DNA from: Terriglobales bacterium
Lineage (GTDB): Bacteria; Acidobacteriota; Terriglobia; Bryobacterales; Bryobacteraceae
Reading direction: 5' to 3'
Assembly: GCA_027485675.1 (NCBI GenBank)
Contig: JAIXQP010000048.1
Coordinates: 1-64,000 of the forward strand
Length of the DNA stretch: 64,000 nt
Below the pieces are notes generated by a model. It was not told the origin of the DNA. It did not search any database and saw only the letters and a program-made list of their open reading frames with translations. Both the position numbers and the translations under genes were made by a program. This document shows positions 1 to 6,872 of the stretch, piece after piece. Position 1 is the first letter of the stretch; each line of letters opens with the position of its first letter.

Positions 1-100
1 ATAGGTGCGGGGGCGGCGTGGGGAGTTGGACATGAGGGCGTGGCGCGGGTGCGCGATCGTCCTCTTAGCTTGCAGAAATCGGGGCTGAATCGCTAGACGG
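1..100. other. Left flank of the CRISPR array, no gene recognised
   Basis: GC-rich sequence between the window edge and the first half-repeat. I see no convincing reading frame, no A+T-rich leader and no copy of the repeat that could act as a tracrRNA anti-repeat. The array lies almost at the window edge, so cas genes, tracrRNA or a leader could sit just outside; their absence here says nothing about the genome. Confidence 0.5.
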
Positions 101-136
101 CCGAGACCGGACGCTTACTTCCCAGCCAGCCATAGC
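101..136 (-). repeat. Left terminal half-repeat of the CRISPR array
   Basis: Only the last 18 bases (119-136, TTCCCAGCCAGCCATAGC) match the consensus; 101-118 are unrelated. In the inferred minus-strand orientation this is the 5' half of the repeat, the half that would pair with a tracrRNA in the crRNA made from the adjacent spacer (137-165). The lost half is the one carrying the proposed -10 box, which is not needed here because no spacer follows. Confidence 0.8.
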
Positions 137-1282
137 GCGCCTGGAACGTCTTTGCCGGATCGCCTAGTGTATCGAAGTGGCCATTCCCAGCCAGCCATAG
201 CGCCGCCCGCGACGGTCGTTCCGATGGTGGTAGTGTATCGAAGTGGCCATTCCCAGCCAGCCATAGCAGCAAGCTCATGCGTTGCGCTTCGGTCAAAGTG
301 TATCGAAGTGGCCATTCCCAGCCAGCCATAGCCCAATGGGTACGCGGGCGGATGGCCACGTTAGTGTATCGAAGTGGCCATTCCCAGCCAGCCATAGCCG
401 AATGTCGAAGCGTACCGCTTCAGGATGTAGTGTATCGAAGTGGCCATTCCCAGCCAGCCATAGCTATCCTGGTGCGGCGGCTTCACCAAAGTCAAGTGTA
501 TCGAAGTGGCCATTCCCAGCCAGCCATAGCATCCGCACGAGGTAGTTCTTCGGCTGCTCAGTGTATCGAAGTGGCCATTCCCAGCCAGCCATAGCGCGAC
601 GGTCACCGCGCTGTAGACCGTCTGCAGTGTATCGAAGTGGCCATTCCCAGCCAGCCATAGCCCATGCATGCGAGAAGGCCAAGCCACCCCAGTGTATCGA
701 AGTGGCCATTCCCAGCCAGCCATAGCACTGCGCGTGGGGAATCGCTCAAGGTCGCAAGTGTATCGAAGTGGCCATTCCCAGCCAGCCATAGCTAAGAAGG
801 GCAGTTGGCGCTGCACCATCTTAGTGTATCGAAGTGGCCATTCCCAGCCAGCCATAGCCGTTCTTCACGCCGCCGAACTCCTGGAGGAAGTGTATCGAAG
901 TGGCCATTCCCAGCCAGCCATAGCAATCCGTGGACGCAACCGACACGGGCGACGAGTGTATCGAAGTGGCCATTCCCAGCCAGCCATAGCGCGTGTGGGC
1001 TCGACCTGAGCGTTTACTGCAGTGTATCGAAGTGGCCATTCCCAGCCAGCCATAGCTGGAATCCAGCGGAAGCCGCAAATTGGGTGAGTGTATCGAAGTG
1101 GCCATTACCGGCCAGCCATAGCTGTAGAGTTTAGCCGACGCTACCCGATCAAGTGTATCGAAGTGGCCATTCCCAGCCAGCCATAGCGCCTAACCCACGC
1201 CGAACTCGACGCTCTGAGTGTATCGAAGAGGCCATTCCCTGCCAGGCATAGCCCTGCCGATTCCGCGCGGCTTAACGGACCC

Positions 1283-1318
1283 AGTGTATCGAAGTTGCCA
1301 TTCGCCAAGAGGTCGTGG
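1283..1318 (-). repeat. Right terminal half-repeat of the CRISPR array
   Basis: Bases 1283-1304 match the start of the repeat with one mismatch (AGTGTATCGAAG, then TTGCCATTC); the rest has diverged. On the minus strand the preserved part is the 3' half with the GATACACT box, which could still drive transcription into the spacer at 1253-1282. The neighbouring repeats at 1217 and 1087 are also mutated, so this is the more decayed end of the array. Confidence 0.8.
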
Positions 1319-1381
1319 CAACGCTGGAATTGGCGGGCTCTTGGGGACGAGGCGGCGGTAGAGCCCAAAACTTCCTGCTGA

Positions 1382-1387
1382 TACACT
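1382..1387 (+). promoter_or_regulatory. Candidate -10 box for a leaderless start at 1395
   Basis: TACACT (within GATACACT) ends 7 nt before the ATG at 1395 and no Shine-Dalgarno sequence lies between. The same octamer ends each CRISPR repeat on the opposite strand and precedes the gene at 62445. No good -35 hexamer is visible. The assignment rests on spacing alone. Confidence 0.4.
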
Positions 1388-1394
1388 GCGACTG

Positions 1395-1583
1395 ATGGTA
1401 GATCGTTTGACGGTTGAGGATATCGTTACCCTCGTGGAGGCCGTAGCTCCCGGGGAGCGGTGCCGGTTGCTTCGCCTGATTTGCGAGCTACGGTCCGACG
1501 ATATCGCTCTCTACACCCAGACACCACCCGCCCGTGAAGAGTTCGCCATGCAAGAGGATCCCCTTTTGTGGGAAAGCGAGGGT
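1395..1583 (+). pseudogene. Truncated antitoxin-like small protein
   Basis: The first 63 codons read as a small acidic helical protein (MVDRLTVEDI..LVEAV.PGERCRLLRLI, then REEFAMQEDPLLWESEG). This resembles small antitoxin-type proteins of bacterial addiction modules that end in an EDPxxWExEGWxxF motif. After the EG at about 1583 the frame runs on to a stop at 1679 with unrelated residues (CSLHPKNNPS), so the C terminus is lost. The point of loss coincides with the end of the minus-strand remnant at 1588-1846, so two gene heads are joined tail to tail. The family assignment is by pattern only. No toxin partner is visible. Confidence 0.45.
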
Positions 1584-1587
1584 TGCA

Positions 1588-1846
1588 GCTTGCATCCCAA
1601 AAACAACCCCAGTCCGAGTGGAATGTTGAAACGGGGCAGCCCATGCCGATTGTCTAGCTTTACCGCCGATATGTCGTGAACGCCATAGTTGCATTCCGCG
1701 ATAATTCTTTGAATTTTGGCGAGGCGGAATTCGCCATCGTCCTCCTCTTCCCGCGCCGAGCGTGCCACGAAACCCAGATCGGTGACCGCGAAAATCAAGG
1801 CGTCGAACATGGGTTTGCAGCCCCAGTCAAAGGGACCGTGGATTGA
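1588..1846 (-). pseudogene. Truncated nucleoside 2-deoxyribosyltransferase-like protein
   Basis: The minus strand encodes about 85 residues with the signature of a widespread nucleoside-deoxyribosyltransferase/TIR-like hypothetical family: GPFDWGCKPMFDALIFAV, FVARSA.EEDDGEFRLAKI, IAEC.YGVHDIS, LPRFN.PL.LG.FLG. The expected start (an FVNCPFD-type strand) is degraded upstream, and the C-terminal half is missing beyond LFLGCK at about 1588. Relatives with this fold hydrolyse or transfer nucleosides, and some act in phage-defence systems, so its place beside a CRISPR array is suggestive but unproven. It is almost certainly non-functional here. Confidence 0.6.
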
Positions 1847-1862
1847 GCCGGAATCGCTGGAC

Positions 1863-2168
1863 CTAATCCCGCATCGGTACCGGGTCACCGCACAAACTGG
1901 CCCGCGTGATTTTGCCGACGGCTTTCTCAATCCGGACAGACTTCTTACCGGGCGGGTCCTGGATAGGCGGCATGCCATACGTCGCGTGCTCTCTGATTCG
2001 CCCATCACGACCATACACGACGAGCTGCCCCGAATGGTCCGCCTTCGCCATGGCCCGGGCGCGCTCGATTGCCTCGCGCTGCGTCGAATAGTCGCGAGCG
2101 GCTTCGCCCTCCCCCCGCGTGACTGACCATTGACCCGCTCGGGGAACTACATAAACGGTCTTTCGCAT
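1863..2168 (-). CDS. DUF2188 family protein
   Basis: A 101-residue protein. Residues 1-70 match the DUF2188 pattern: a YVVPRAGQWSV strand, a REAIERARAMAKA helix, then GQLVVYGRDGRIREHATYG. Family members are small beta-rich proteins of unknown role, common in accessory regions. The extra C-terminal 30 residues (PGKKSVRIEKAVGKI) are basic and not typical of the family. It reads leftward toward the truncated gene at 1588-1846 and lies downstream of the small antitoxin-like gene at 2219-2389 with the same orientation. Function unknown. Confidence 0.7.
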   Translation of the reverse strand: MRKTVYVVPRAGQWSVTRGEGEAARDYSTQREAIERARAMAKADHSGQLVVYGRDGRIREHATYGMPPIQDPPGKKSVRIEKAVGKITRASLCGDPVPMRD

Positions 2169-2218
2169 GGCTCTTCTTCTGATGGTAGACCACGGCTTCC
2201 CGAATCCGGCGAACCGGC

Positions 2219-2389
2219 CTACGACTCCCGCTCGAGATCGCTAAACACCTCGGCAACCGAACGCCCCAAGCCCAGCTTCGCTTGGGCCAAGCCGCGACGA
2301 ATCGCCGTGACCGCATCGACATGCTCCGCTCCATTCTGGTGCGGCACGGGGCCGGGCGCGACCCGTTCCGCGTTCTTTTTCTCAGCCAT
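2219..2389 (-). CDS. Small antitoxin-like protein
   Basis: A 56-codon frame starting at ATG 2389 and ending TAG. It encodes MAEKKNAERV followed by HQNGAEHVDAVTAIRRGL, LGLGRSVAEVFSDLERE. The pattern AIRRGLAQAxxGxGRxxxEVFxxLxxE is typical of short Phd/YefM- or ParD-type antitoxin tails that precede a RelE/ParE toxin. Directly downstream, where a toxin would start, I see only PVRRIREAVVYHQKKS, which may be a toxin scrap, and then the DUF2188 gene. It was found by direct translation of the minus strand. Confidence 0.5.
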   Translation of the reverse strand: MAEKKNAERVAPGPVPHQNGAEHVDAVTAIRRGLAQAKLGLGRSVAEVFSDLERES

Positions 2390-2542
2390 CGGTTTCCTGC
2401 GCCTTAGTATCGCATCGATGAGGAAACACGCCCGCAGCGGGCGGGACCGCCTGTGGCGCTTGGCTCGCGGCGCGGATTAGTTTCTGGCGGGCGGGAGAAT
2501 TTGCCTCCGGGATCTCCACTCCTCGACAGGAGCAAACACCCC

Positions 2543-2896
2543 ATGTCTTGTGAACGGATGGTGCGCACCGCCGCCATACTCAGTACGCCCTCGGGCGAAG
2601 AGATGATTCTGGTCCCCCCGGCCACCAGCCGCTTCTACAGCCTGTCCCCGGCGGGCAGCCCGACCTGGGACGCGTTGGCTCACCGGCGCACCGAGGCCGA
2701 AGTCGACGCCTACGCCCTCGCCCCCTTTCCCCACACCCCAAGCTCCGCCGCCAGCGCGACCGCTTCCCTTCCCCAAGCCGACCGTCTGCCGCTGCCTCTC
2801 CCGACGCTCGGCGAGGCCGCGGTCTACGCCGCCAACGGAGTCAGTAGCCCTGACGATGGGCAGGCCACCGGCTTCGGTGGCCCGCTGCTCTCCTAA
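2543..2896 (+). CDS. PqqD-like protein, first of a tandem pair
   Basis: A 117-residue protein starting at ATG 2543, with AGGAG upstream. Residues 10-60 follow the PqqD pattern: a hairpin GEEMILVPPATSRFYSL, then SPAGSPTWDALAHRRTEAEVDAY. PqqD domains are winged-helix-like peptide-binding modules that hold the leader of a ribosomally made peptide for a radical-SAM or other modifying enzyme. The C-terminal half is low in helix-forming residues and rich in Pro and Ser, unlike the second copy, so this copy may be degenerate. No radical-SAM enzyme, peptide precursor or pqq operon lies nearby. Confidence 0.6.
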   Translation: MSCERMVRTAAILSTPSGEEMILVPPATSRFYSLSPAGSPTWDALAHRRTEAEVDAYALAPFPHTPSSAASATASLPQADRLPLPLPTLGEAAVYAANGVSSPDDGQATGFGGPLLS

Positions 2897-2919
2897 CCGC
2901 TTCCCCGCCCGAGGCCCCC

Positions 2920-3300
2920 ATGCCCCCTACCGCCGAGCACCTCCAACAAACGACCGGGACCCTGCATACGCTCTCCGGCGACGAGACGATTCTCGTGAAC
3001 CCGGCCGACGGCCGCTTCTTCAGCCTGACGCCACCCGGCGATCTGGCGTGGGCCACCTTCGCTCACCCCCGCACCGCGGCCGAAGTGACCACGTTCGTGC
3101 TGGCCCACTTTCAGGAGACTCCCGCCGACGCGCCCGCGGCCGTGCGGGCGTTCCTCGACCAACTGCAGGCCGCCGGGCTGCTGGAGGCCGTGGCCGTGCC
3201 CGCCAAAAACCAGGCGCCACTCGAGAGGCCGGCGCGGGGAGAACGAGGCGCGTTCGTGGCGCCCCGGCTCGAACACGGCACCCCGCGGCCGTCCTGCTAG
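2920..3300 (+). CDS. PqqD-like protein, second of a tandem pair
   Basis: A 126-residue protein 23 bp after its paralogue. It has the full PqqD pattern: LHTLSGDETILVNPADGRFFSL, TPPGDLAWATFAHPRTAAEV, then AAVRAFLDQLQAAGLLEAV (residues 10-88). A 35-residue Pro/Arg-rich tail ends in ...HGTPRPSC. Solitary PqqD-like genes often belong to RiPP (modified peptide) clusters, where they act as the RiPP recognition element; here the modifying enzymes are missing. A tail ending in Cys is unusual and could be a substrate or anchoring point, but that is speculation. Confidence 0.68.
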   Translation: MPPTAEHLQQTTGTLHTLSGDETILVNPADGRFFSLTPPGDLAWATFAHPRTAAEVTTFVLAHFQETPADAPAAVRAFLDQLQAAGLLEAVAVPAKNQAPLERPARGERGAFVAPRLEHGTPRPSC

Positions 3301-3451
3301 GCGCCCATGCAGGGGAGGATGCTGGCTGAGCTCATGGCGATGACTCTGCTGGCGCGGCGGGCATTCGCGGTTTGCGGAGTGGCAGCGGCAGGAGCGGGAG
3401 AGGGGATTTCGGGAGCGGGGCGGGGCGGCGATGGCGCGGTGGGGGTATGGG

Positions 3452-3715
3452 TTAGCGCGAACGGCCTGAGCCGCGGACGCGGCAGGGGCCGTCGAGGAGA
3501 TCGCCGAGCAGGGCGTCGAGGCGGGACCGTTCGAGGGTGTTGCGGAGCGGTTCGAAGGGATCGTGGGCGGGGTGACTTTGGCGTTGCAGGAGCCGGAGGG
3601 CTTCTTCAACGGCTTCACTGGCGGAGCGGAAGCGACCGGACTGGACGCAATTGTCGAGGAAGCCGGCGAGTTCCGGGCTGAGGGTAAGGTTGACAGCGCG
3701 GCGCGGGAGGTCCAT
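3452..3715 (-). CDS. Ribbon-helix-helix antitoxin (ParD/CopG type), no toxin visible
   Basis: An 87-residue protein starting at ATG 3715. The N terminus (PRRAVNLTLSPELAGFLDNCV) is an RHH beta strand plus helix, followed by SGRFRSASEAVEEALRLLQ, the second helix typical of ParD. Such proteins bind DNA as dimers and neutralise a ParE toxin encoded immediately downstream. The downstream 150 bp (3300-3451) shows no ParE-like frame. This is either an orphan antitoxin or the surviving half of a broken module, in keeping with the other fragments between 1.4 and 3.7 kb. Confidence 0.72.
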   Translation of the reverse strand: MDLPRRAVNLTLSPELAGFLDNCVQSGRFRSASEAVEEALRLLQRQSHPAHDPFEPLRNTLERSRLDALLGDLLDGPCRVRGSGRSR

Positions 3716-3813
3716 GTTTGAGGTTGCCTTGCGATCGCGGTTGCTGTCAAGAGCGGGGCAGCAGATCCAGGCGATCTGGATGGGGCCGGGCGGGTTGGCA
3801 CCGCCCGGCGGCC

Positions 3814-4608
3814 TCAGCGGGAGGGTTTGGCCAGCGGAGCGGGGCTGGCGGCCGGGTTGGACTGGGAGACGGCGCGGGGCGCCACTTCGAAGGTGAGGCT
3901 GGCCCAATAGGACTCCCAATCGTGGGTGGGTTGCTGGACGGCGAGCATGTGGATGACGTGGAGGCGGGTGGGGCCGGCGGCAGTGATGGGGACGTCGAGC
4001 TGGCCCTGGGCATTGGTGCGGCCGGCGATGCGGGTGGCGGGGCTGGCGATGAGCAGTTGCGCGTCGGCGAGGGGCTTGCCTTCGTAGAGCACCTGGACGG
4101 GGAGGTGGCCGCCGGGGGTGACGGAAGCGGGGTCGGCGAGGGGGACGATTTCGATTTTGAGGCCGAGGGGGCGGCGGTAGGCTTCCGTGGGGGCGCCGGC
4201 GACGACGTAGGTTTTGGCGAACTTCGCGTATTTTTCGCGGGATTTGACGGGGTTGGCGTCGAAGCGGGCGAGGGCTTGCGTGAGGCCTTCTTCGGCGAGG
4301 TAGGCGCGGAAGGGGACGGGCTGCATTTCGAGGTAGCGGGGCTGGGTGGAGACGGCGAAGAATTGGGAGCCGGGTTGAGCGGTGACCGTCGTGTGGGTGG
4401 CGCGGCCGAGGATGCGCCAGTCGGCTGCGGGGAGGGACGTGAGGCGGGCGGGGTCGACGGCTTGTTCGGAGTCGGGGAAGCTGTCGCCGGTGTGGGCGGA
4501 GAGGAGGATGGTGGCGCCGGGCGCGGGGCGGAACGGCTTGGCCATGAGATAGAGATCGTGGGCGTTAAGCGTGAGGACGCTGAGCAGGGGCAGAAGCAGG
4601 AGTCGCAT
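3814..4608 (-). CDS. DUF4198 family secreted protein
   Basis: A 264-residue protein with a short signal peptide (MRLLLLPLLSVLTLNAHDLYLM). Mature residues show the DUF4198 pattern: an all-beta protein starting with HDLYLMAKPFRPAPGATI and ending in an Ig-like segment (GGHLPVQVLYEGKPLADAQL, GRTNAQGQLDVPI). The family is related to NikM-type periplasmic components of metal uptake systems. The gene start overlaps the end of the TPR gene by 44 bp, so the two are likely co-translated in the operon 5114-6667, 4565-5101, 3814-4608. Confidence 0.75.
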   Translation of the reverse strand: MRLLLLPLLSVLTLNAHDLYLMAKPFRPAPGATILLSAHTGDSFPDSEQAVDPARLTSLPAADWRILGRATHTTVTAQPGSQFFAVSTQPRYLEMQPVPFRAYLAEEGLTQALARFDANPVKSREKYAKFAKTYVVAGAPTEAYRRPLGLKIEIVPLADPASVTPGGHLPVQVLYEGKPLADAQLLIASPATRIAGRTNAQGQLDVPITAAGPTRLHVIHMLAVQQPTHDWESYWASLTFEVAPRAVSQSNPAASPAPLAKPSR

Positions 4609-5101
4609 GGGATGGGTTCGCCTTTTGGAGTTTTTGGAGTTCTTGTTGAAGCTGGGCCGCGTCGGCGGGCAGGTTGAGTTTGGTGAAGACCCGGAGGAGG
4701 TCTTGGAGCAGGGGGATGCGGAGTTCGGGCCGCGTGACGGGGGTGGCGCGGTAGACCTGGCTGAGGAGGTCGGCGGCGCCGGGGAGGTCGGCGAATTGTT
4801 CGCGGAGCAGGGCGGCCTCCCAACGGCCGCCGGGGAGTTCGGGGCGGAGGTCGAGGAGCCATTGGGTTTGGGTTTCGGCTTCCGGGAGGCGGCCGAGGAG
4901 GCGGAGGGCCTTGGCGACGGTGTAGTTGAGTTCGTAGTCGTCGGGGGCCTGTTTGGCTAGGGGTTGGGCGAGTTTGAGCGCGGCGGCTGGCTGGCCCTGG
5001 TCGAGGGCGGCGCGGGCCTGGGCTTTGCGGGCGTTGAAGTCGCCCACCTCCTGGGCGCCGAGTAGGGCGCCCAGGAGAAGGAGGAGGGGGAGGCAGCGCA
5101 T
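4565..5101 (-). CDS. Secreted TPR protein
   Basis: A 178-residue protein with a signal peptide ending ALLGAQ. Residues 20-165 are helical, with tetratricopeptide-like repeats (ARAALDQGQPAAALKLAQPLAK; LNYTVAKALRLLGRLPEAETQ; AALLREQFADLPGAADLL). It lies 12 bp downstream of the DUF4331 gene and overlaps the DUF4198 gene. A periplasmic scaffold role is plausible from the repeat fold; no catalytic motif is present. Confidence 0.7.
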   Translation of the reverse strand: MRCLPLLLLLGALLGAQEVGDFNARKAQARAALDQGQPAAALKLAQPLAKQAPDDYELNYTVAKALRLLGRLPEAETQTQWLLDLRPELPGGRWEAALLREQFADLPGAADLLSQVYRATPVTRPELRIPLLQDLLRVFTKLNLPADAAQLQQELQKLQKANPSHATPASAPAQRPHA

Positions 5102-5113
5102 GGTGCTGGTTCC

Positions 5114-6667
5114 CTATTGGACCGGCCCGCCACCGGTTTCGCCGGGGTCGAGGTGGCGGCGGTTGCGGCCGGAGGGGCAGTCGGCGAGGTAGGGGAATTC
5201 GGCGCGGTAGGCAGCGTCGTTGACGTTCACGCCGTCGCCGAGTTTGTTGTTGGGGAACCGATTGAAGTTAGGACGGAGGACGCCGCCGACGACAGCGCGG
5301 AGGGCGATATCGGTGACGTCGTCAAAGAGGCGGCGGCCGTTGGGATAGCCGGCGGGGTCTCCGGCGAGGAGGCCGAGGCGGCTGGCTTGGGCGGGCGGAG
5401 TGGCGGGGACGCCGGTGTTGAGGCGCAGCAGGTCCGCGACGGGTCCGGGGGGCGTGCCGGGGGCGGCGATGGGGGCGGCGTAGGTGACGAGCGGGAGCAG
5501 GTCAGTCCGGGGCGCCGGGGGGATTTCGACGGCGCCGGCGGTGGCGGCGTTGACGATGCGGGCGAGGGTGGGGTCGAGGGCGAAGGAAGCGAACTGGGCA
5601 TCGTCTTTGGGCTGGGACATGGAGAACTTGTCTTTGAAGCCGGTGCCGATGAGGAGTTCGTTGAAGAGGGGCTGACCCATGCGCTGGACCTGGCGGAGAT
5701 CGCCGAGGTTGGCGAGGGGGTTGGGGGAGCGGCGGACGGTGATGCGTTGACGGCTGGTGGTGCCCCAGGCGCCGATGGTGGCGGCGGGAACCGTGGCGGC
5801 TTCGATGCGGCCGGAGGCGGTGAGCATTTCAATAGGCACTTCGATGGCGATGGCGTTGACGGCGAAGCCGGAGACGGTATCGGAGGCGAAGTTCTGGGCG
5901 GTGCGGTCCTCCATGTCGGTGAGGACGGCGGGGACGCCGGAGCCGAGGGTACGGAGGTTGAGGGTATCGAAGGCGGCGCCGAGGTCGATCCAGAAGGGGT
6001 CGTCGACGGTGCCGGCGAAGACGTTGACGCCGTTGGGCAGGGAGTAGGTACCGGCCTTGAAGAGGGCGGGATAGTCGATGGTGCGGGGGCCGGGATTGGC
6101 GGGGACGGCGTAGAAGGGATTGCCGTTGACGTTGGCCATGGAGGTGGCGTTGCCGTTGCGGATCATGGTGACGCGGTAGGGCTGGCGGAGGCCGAGGCCG
6201 GGGCTATCGAAGTCGCGGATTTGCGGGGGCACGATCAGGGTGCCCGGGGGGACGGGGGCGGGAGAGTTGGCGGGGGAGCGGATGCCTTCGCCGGCGCCGG
6301 CCATGGTGGTGAAGAGATTGGGGAGGCGCTGTTCGATGTCGAACTGGAACTGGAAGACGATGTCTTCTTCGGCGTCGTGGTTGTTATCGATCTTGATTTC
6401 GTAGACGATGCTGGGATCGAAGGGGAAGTAGTTGGGGCCGTTGGCGGGTTCGAGGAGGGGATCGACACAGAGGACGAAGGTGACCTTGGAGGGTCGCTGG
6501 TTCGGGGTTTGGTTGGCGTTGTAGCTGACGAAGGCAAAGAAGTCGGTGATGTCAGCTTTGTGGTCGAGGGCCGTGATGGGGGCCTCTCGATGGTTGGCGG
6601 CGGGGACGGGGGGCGCCGCGAGGGCAAGAGCTAGCGTTGCGGCCAGCAAGGATTGTGGGGTTCTCAT
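5114..6667 (-). CDS. DUF4331 family secreted protein
   Basis: A 517-residue protein with a signal peptide (residues 1-23, ending PVPAA). The mature start NHREAPITALDHKADITDFFAF is the hallmark of DUF4331: a His/Asp-rich N terminus followed by FVSYN and YEIKIDNNHDAEEDIVFQFQF. Family members are exported beta-rich proteins of unknown function. A clear AAGGAG precedes the ATG. It is the first gene of an operon with the TPR and DUF4198 genes. The plus-strand frame covering the same region is an antisense artefact of GC-rich codon use. Confidence 0.85.
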   Translation of the reverse strand: MRTPQSLLAATLALALAAPPVPAANHREAPITALDHKADITDFFAFVSYNANQTPNQRPSKVTFVLCVDPLLEPANGPNYFPFDPSIVYEIKIDNNHDAEEDIVFQFQFDIEQRLPNLFTTMAGAGEGIRSPANSPAPVPPGTLIVPPQIRDFDSPGLGLRQPYRVTMIRNGNATSMANVNGNPFYAVPANPGPRTIDYPALFKAGTYSLPNGVNVFAGTVDDPFWIDLGAAFDTLNLRTLGSGVPAVLTDMEDRTAQNFASDTVSGFAVNAIAIEVPIEMLTASGRIEAATVPAATIGAWGTTSRQRITVRRSPNPLANLGDLRQVQRMGQPLFNELLIGTGFKDKFSMSQPKDDAQFASFALDPTLARIVNAATAGAVEIPPAPRTDLLPLVTYAAPIAAPGTPPGPVADLLRLNTGVPATPPAQASRLGLLAGDPAGYPNGRRLFDDVTDIALRAVVGGVLRPNFNRFPNNKLGDGVNVNDAAYRAEFPYLADCPSGRNRRHLDPGETGGGPVQ

Positions 6668-6872
6668 GTTTGGTGTGGTACTCCTTCAGCGGGGATACGA
6701 GGGGGAAGGGAGAACGGATGTAGGGGGGAGGAGAAATATTTTGATTTTCGGGGGGACTAGTGGCGGATTTGGAGGGTGAGGATGCGGTGGTTGGCGTGGC
6801 TAAGTGGCGCGGGGCTCCGGTTTCCCGAGGGAAACGCGGAGTTGATAGGGTTGGAACAGAGAGGAGACGAAG

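Larger units (their letters stand above)
101..1318 (-). CRISPR. CRISPR array, 19 repeat positions and 18 spacers, type II-C-like
   Basis: On the plus strand the 36-nt repeat begins AGTGTATCGAAG and ends CCAGCCATAGC. Fifteen copies are identical (starts 166, 232, 297, 363, 429, 495, 560, 626, 691, 757, 823, 889, 955, 1021, 1152). Copies at 1087 and 1217 carry point changes, and the outermost copies at 101 and 1283 keep only one half. The spacers are all different: twelve of 30 nt and six of 29 nt. Repeat length 36 with spacers near 30 fits type II-C (also some III and VI). Read on the minus strand the repeat begins GCTATGG and ends GATACACT, like alphaproteobacterial II-C repeats whose last six bases serve as a -10 box. 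I therefore infer transcription from right to left. Apparent reading frames across the array (repeated GHSQPAIA peptides) are by-products of the repeat. The subtype is inference; no cas gene is in view. Confidence 0.93.

Noticed and set aside
93-1134. Overlapping frames encoding repeated GHSQPAIA or MAGWEWPLRYT peptides
   Set aside because: They are translations of the CRISPR repeat in several frames on both strands and have no independent start signals.
1335-1366. GGGCTCT...AGAGCCC inverted repeat as a terminator of the array
   Set aside because: The T-rich stretch precedes the stem on the minus strand and the plus strand has A residues after it, so it does not fit a rho-independent terminator in either direction.
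1374-1387. GATACACT on the plus strand as a tracrRNA anti-repeat
   Set aside because: Only eight bases match, and they correspond to the promoter half of the repeat, not to the half that pairs with tracrRNA. It fits better as a -10 box for the gene at 1395.
2219-3715. Complete toxin-antitoxin modules at 2219-2389 and 3452-3715
   Set aside because: Only antitoxin-like halves are seen; the sequences downstream lack RelE- or ParE-like frames.
5117-6634. Gly/Val/Glu-rich plus-strand frame opposite the DUF4331 gene
   Set aside because: Low-complexity shadow of the minus-strand codons, without a ribosome binding site or recognisable domain.
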